From: Corynebacterium marinum DSM 44953
Lineage (GTDB): Bacteria > Actinomycetota > Actinomycetes > Mycobacteriales > Mycobacteriaceae
Length of the DNA: 64,000 bases
Direction: 5' to 3'
Assembly (NCBI RefSeq): GCF_000835165.1
Contig: NZ_CP007790.1
Coordinates: forward strand, 2,232,001-2,296,000
In this document: positions 62,784-64,000 of the stretch, piece after piece
Layout of the letters: every line of letters begins with the position of its first letter
How positions within the stretch are numbered: the first letter of the stretch is position 1
Program-made: the position numbers and the translations under genes
The notes under the pieces: generated by a model
Databases searched by the model: none
What the model was told of the DNA's origin: nothing
Seen by the model: the letters and a program-made list of their open reading frames with translations, nothing else

Positions 62784-63302
62784 ATGTTCCACACCACAGC
62801 TCCCGCCACCGTCACCACCCGCACTTCCGCCGACACCGAGCAGGATCCCTTCAGTTCCCGCTTCGGCGCAGACCACCGTCTGCCCCGCGGACTGCGCGAT
62901 GAAGCAGCCGGCATGTCCTGGCCGCTGTTCACCGCCACCTACGCCCCGGCCGCCGACATCCGTGTCACCGGCCTGGAGGCCACCCGCGGACGCGGCGGCA
63001 AGCAGCACTACACCGCCGAGCTGACCCACACCTCGAAGACCACGCAGCCGGTCACCGAGACGCGCGAGATCACCGCCATGGGCCCCGCCTCCGCGGTCTC
63101 CCACCTGCTCGCAGACTCCGGCCGCCACGTCGAGATCCTCTCCTTCCACCAGGCCGAGCTCTTCGAGGCGACCGTCACCTTCGTCAAGGTCGCCCACCAG
63201 CACAACGAGAACCGCCGTTCGTGGGCCATCGGTTTCGGCCCCACCCCGGAATCCTCCATCGCATCGGCACTGGCCTCCGGCGCGCAGCGCATCTACGGCT
63301 GA
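62784..63302 (+). CDS. Stand-alone LeuA allosteric (dimer) domain protein
   Basis: A 172-residue protein. Residues 45-172 resemble the C-terminal leucine-binding regulatory domain of 2-isopropylmalate synthase: a beta strand pair, GPASAVSHLLADSGRHVEIL, an ATVTFVKV strand, then WAIGFG and SSIASALASGAQRIY. The catalytic TIM barrel is absent, and the first 45 residues look disordered. It might sense leucine or a related acid and partner with LeuA, which is inference. It is preceded by the structured leader and followed by a strong terminator. Confidence 0.72.
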   Translation: MFHTTAPATVTTRTSADTEQDPFSSRFGADHRLPRGLRDEAAGMSWPLFTATYAPAADIRVTGLEATRGRGGKQHYTAELTHTSKTTQPVTETREITAMGPASAVSHLLADSGRHVEILSFHQAELFEATVTFVKVAHQHNENRRSWAIGFGPTPESSIASALASGAQRIYG

Positions 63303-63687
63303 ACCCCCGCGGAGTGAGCGCGCCCCCATCCTCCCCCGAGTACCTCTCAAGGGCGGAACCTGACACCAGGTTCCGCCCTTTCCCTTTTTCCCGCCACGAA
63401 AGCAGCGTATGGGAATAAACACATAAATAGGGCCCCTCCCGGGAATGTGGCAGAACCATATATAACAGTCATCAGTTACACTGGTTCCTCGTTGGCCGCG
63501 CCGTCTTCGACGCCGCCTTTAATCTTGGGTGTTTCTCAGTGCTCTCGTCTACCCGCCACCACACCCGGCGGGGATTCGCGGGGAAGCTACTGCCGCTGGG
63601 GGCAGCACGCACGTTGGCGACGACAACAGCGGAACGCGGTTCTCGCCTTGTCCTGCCCGCCCACCAGCGAAGGGGAACCACGCAGAC
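63303..63687 (+). other. Intergenic region and long leader of mrpA
   Basis: No gene is seen. After the terminator at 63351-63389 there is an AT-rich stretch with a possible -10 TACACT (63475-63480), then about 200 nt with several small GC hairpins before the mrpA start. The composition suggests a structured leader, but I cannot assign a class. Confidence 0.4.
63351..63389 (+). terminator. Intrinsic terminator after the LeuA-domain gene
   Basis: A perfect 12-bp stem (63351-63362 with 63367-63378), a 4-nt loop, and TTTCCCTTTTT. Confidence 0.92.
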
Positions 63688-64000
63688 GTGCTGTTACTTC
63701 TCGCCGCTCTGACCATCGCCGCCCTGGTAGCCCCCCTGCTCATCCGCACAGTCGGCCGAGCGGCCTTCGCACTACTCGCCCTCGTGCCGGCCGCCGGATT
63801 CTTCTGGGTGCTGTCCCTGTTCGCCGGCGGGACGTTCGCCGACGACGGAGCGCTGTTCTTCACCATGGAGTGGATGCCGGCGGCCCACCTGAATCTGGAG
63901 TTCCGGCTCGACTCCCTGGCCGGGCTGTTCAGCCTGATCATCCTGGGCGTCGGCGCCCTGGTCCTGTTCTACTGCTGGGGCTATTTCGACTCGAACCCCC
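63688..64000 (+). CDS. mrpA: Na+/H+ antiporter subunit A (MrpA/MnhA), 3' end outside the window
   Basis: The first 104 codons from GTG 63688 encode two or three membrane helices, then HLNLEFRLDSLAGLFSLIILGVGALVLFY and CWGYF. The 'F-R-x-D-x-L-x-x-x-F' turn and following helix are typical of the start of MrpA/NuoL-like subunits. Mrp complexes expel sodium in exchange for protons. The remaining subunits would lie downstream. AAGGGG is about 11 nt upstream of the start. Confidence 0.85.
   Translation, partial: MLLLLAALTIAALVAPLLIRTVGRAAFALLALVPAAGFFWVLSLFAGGTFADDGALFFTMEWMPAAHLNLEFRLDSLAGLFSLIILGVGALVLFYCWGYFDSNP

Noticed and set aside
63415..63687. ydaO-type c-di-AMP riboswitch before mrpA
   Set aside because: A few G-rich pieces are reminiscent, but I could not align the conserved cores, so no class is assigned.

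Overview
The window is a high-GC actinobacterial chromosome segment, almost certainly from a Corynebacterium. The evidence is the ddh diaminopimelate dehydrogenase next to thrE and the trehalose genes, the mycolic-acid-lineage miniporins porH/porA beside groEL2 and ppk2, the lpqE-radA-disA-carbonic anhydrase-mutY order shared with mycobacteria, and many genes with a TANNNT -10 box only 6-8 nt before the start codon (leaderless mRNAs). No phage, insertion sequence or CRISPR array is visible. It reads as ordinary chromosome with several lineage-specific insertions.

Layout. 1-4500: a truncated MFS transporter, a DinB-like protein, ddh, a secreted DUF4185 protein and a small membrane protein. 4501-12940: tRNA-Thr(TGT) with its terminator, thrE, a small Lys-tailed protein, otsA, a lipoprotein, an otsB fused to a mycothiol-enzyme-like domain, a tiny lipoprotein, an HdeD-like membrane protein, a LacI regulator (probable ipsA) and an esterase. 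13078-18225 (minus): rlmB, cysS, nagB, ispF, ispD, carD. 18432-24030: lpqE, radA, disA, an anchored secreted protein, beta carbonic anhydrase, mutY and a DUF4236 miniprotein. 24155-25329: a frameshifted Na/phosphate symporter. 25580-35027: clpC, guaB1, a drug-efflux MFS, lysS, a DUF456 protein and flavohemoglobin hmp. 35233-40521: a Tat-exported PhoX phosphatase, then a compact operon of a CstA-type carrier, an 87-residue protein ending in Cys-Cys and an ArsA-like ATPase. 40662-51237 (minus): panC, two conserved genes, DUF3180, folK-folB-folP-folE, ftsH, hpt, tilS, dacB. 51388-57214: ppa, a membrane protein, a rhodanese, a MarR regulator and a 1297-residue Pls-type nonribosomal peptide synthetase. 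57430-60994 (minus): ppk2, porA, porH, groEL2 with two CIRCE operators. 61208-64000: an M20 peptidase, a structured leader RNA with a leaderless upstream ORF, a stand-alone LeuA regulatory domain, and the start of mrpA.

Functional themes are cell envelope and lysine/diaminopimelate metabolism (ddh, thrE, dacB, porins, Pls), trehalose synthesis, isoprenoid and folate synthesis, protein quality control (clpC, ftsH, groEL2), DNA integrity and c-di-AMP (radA, disA, mutY), and carbon or phosphate acquisition (CstA operon, PhoX, broken NptA, ppk2). The strongest candidates for undescribed biology are the leader RNA plus stand-alone LeuA domain at 62619-63302, the CstA/Cys-Cys/ArsA operon at 37438-40521, and the OtsB fusion at 8840-10159.
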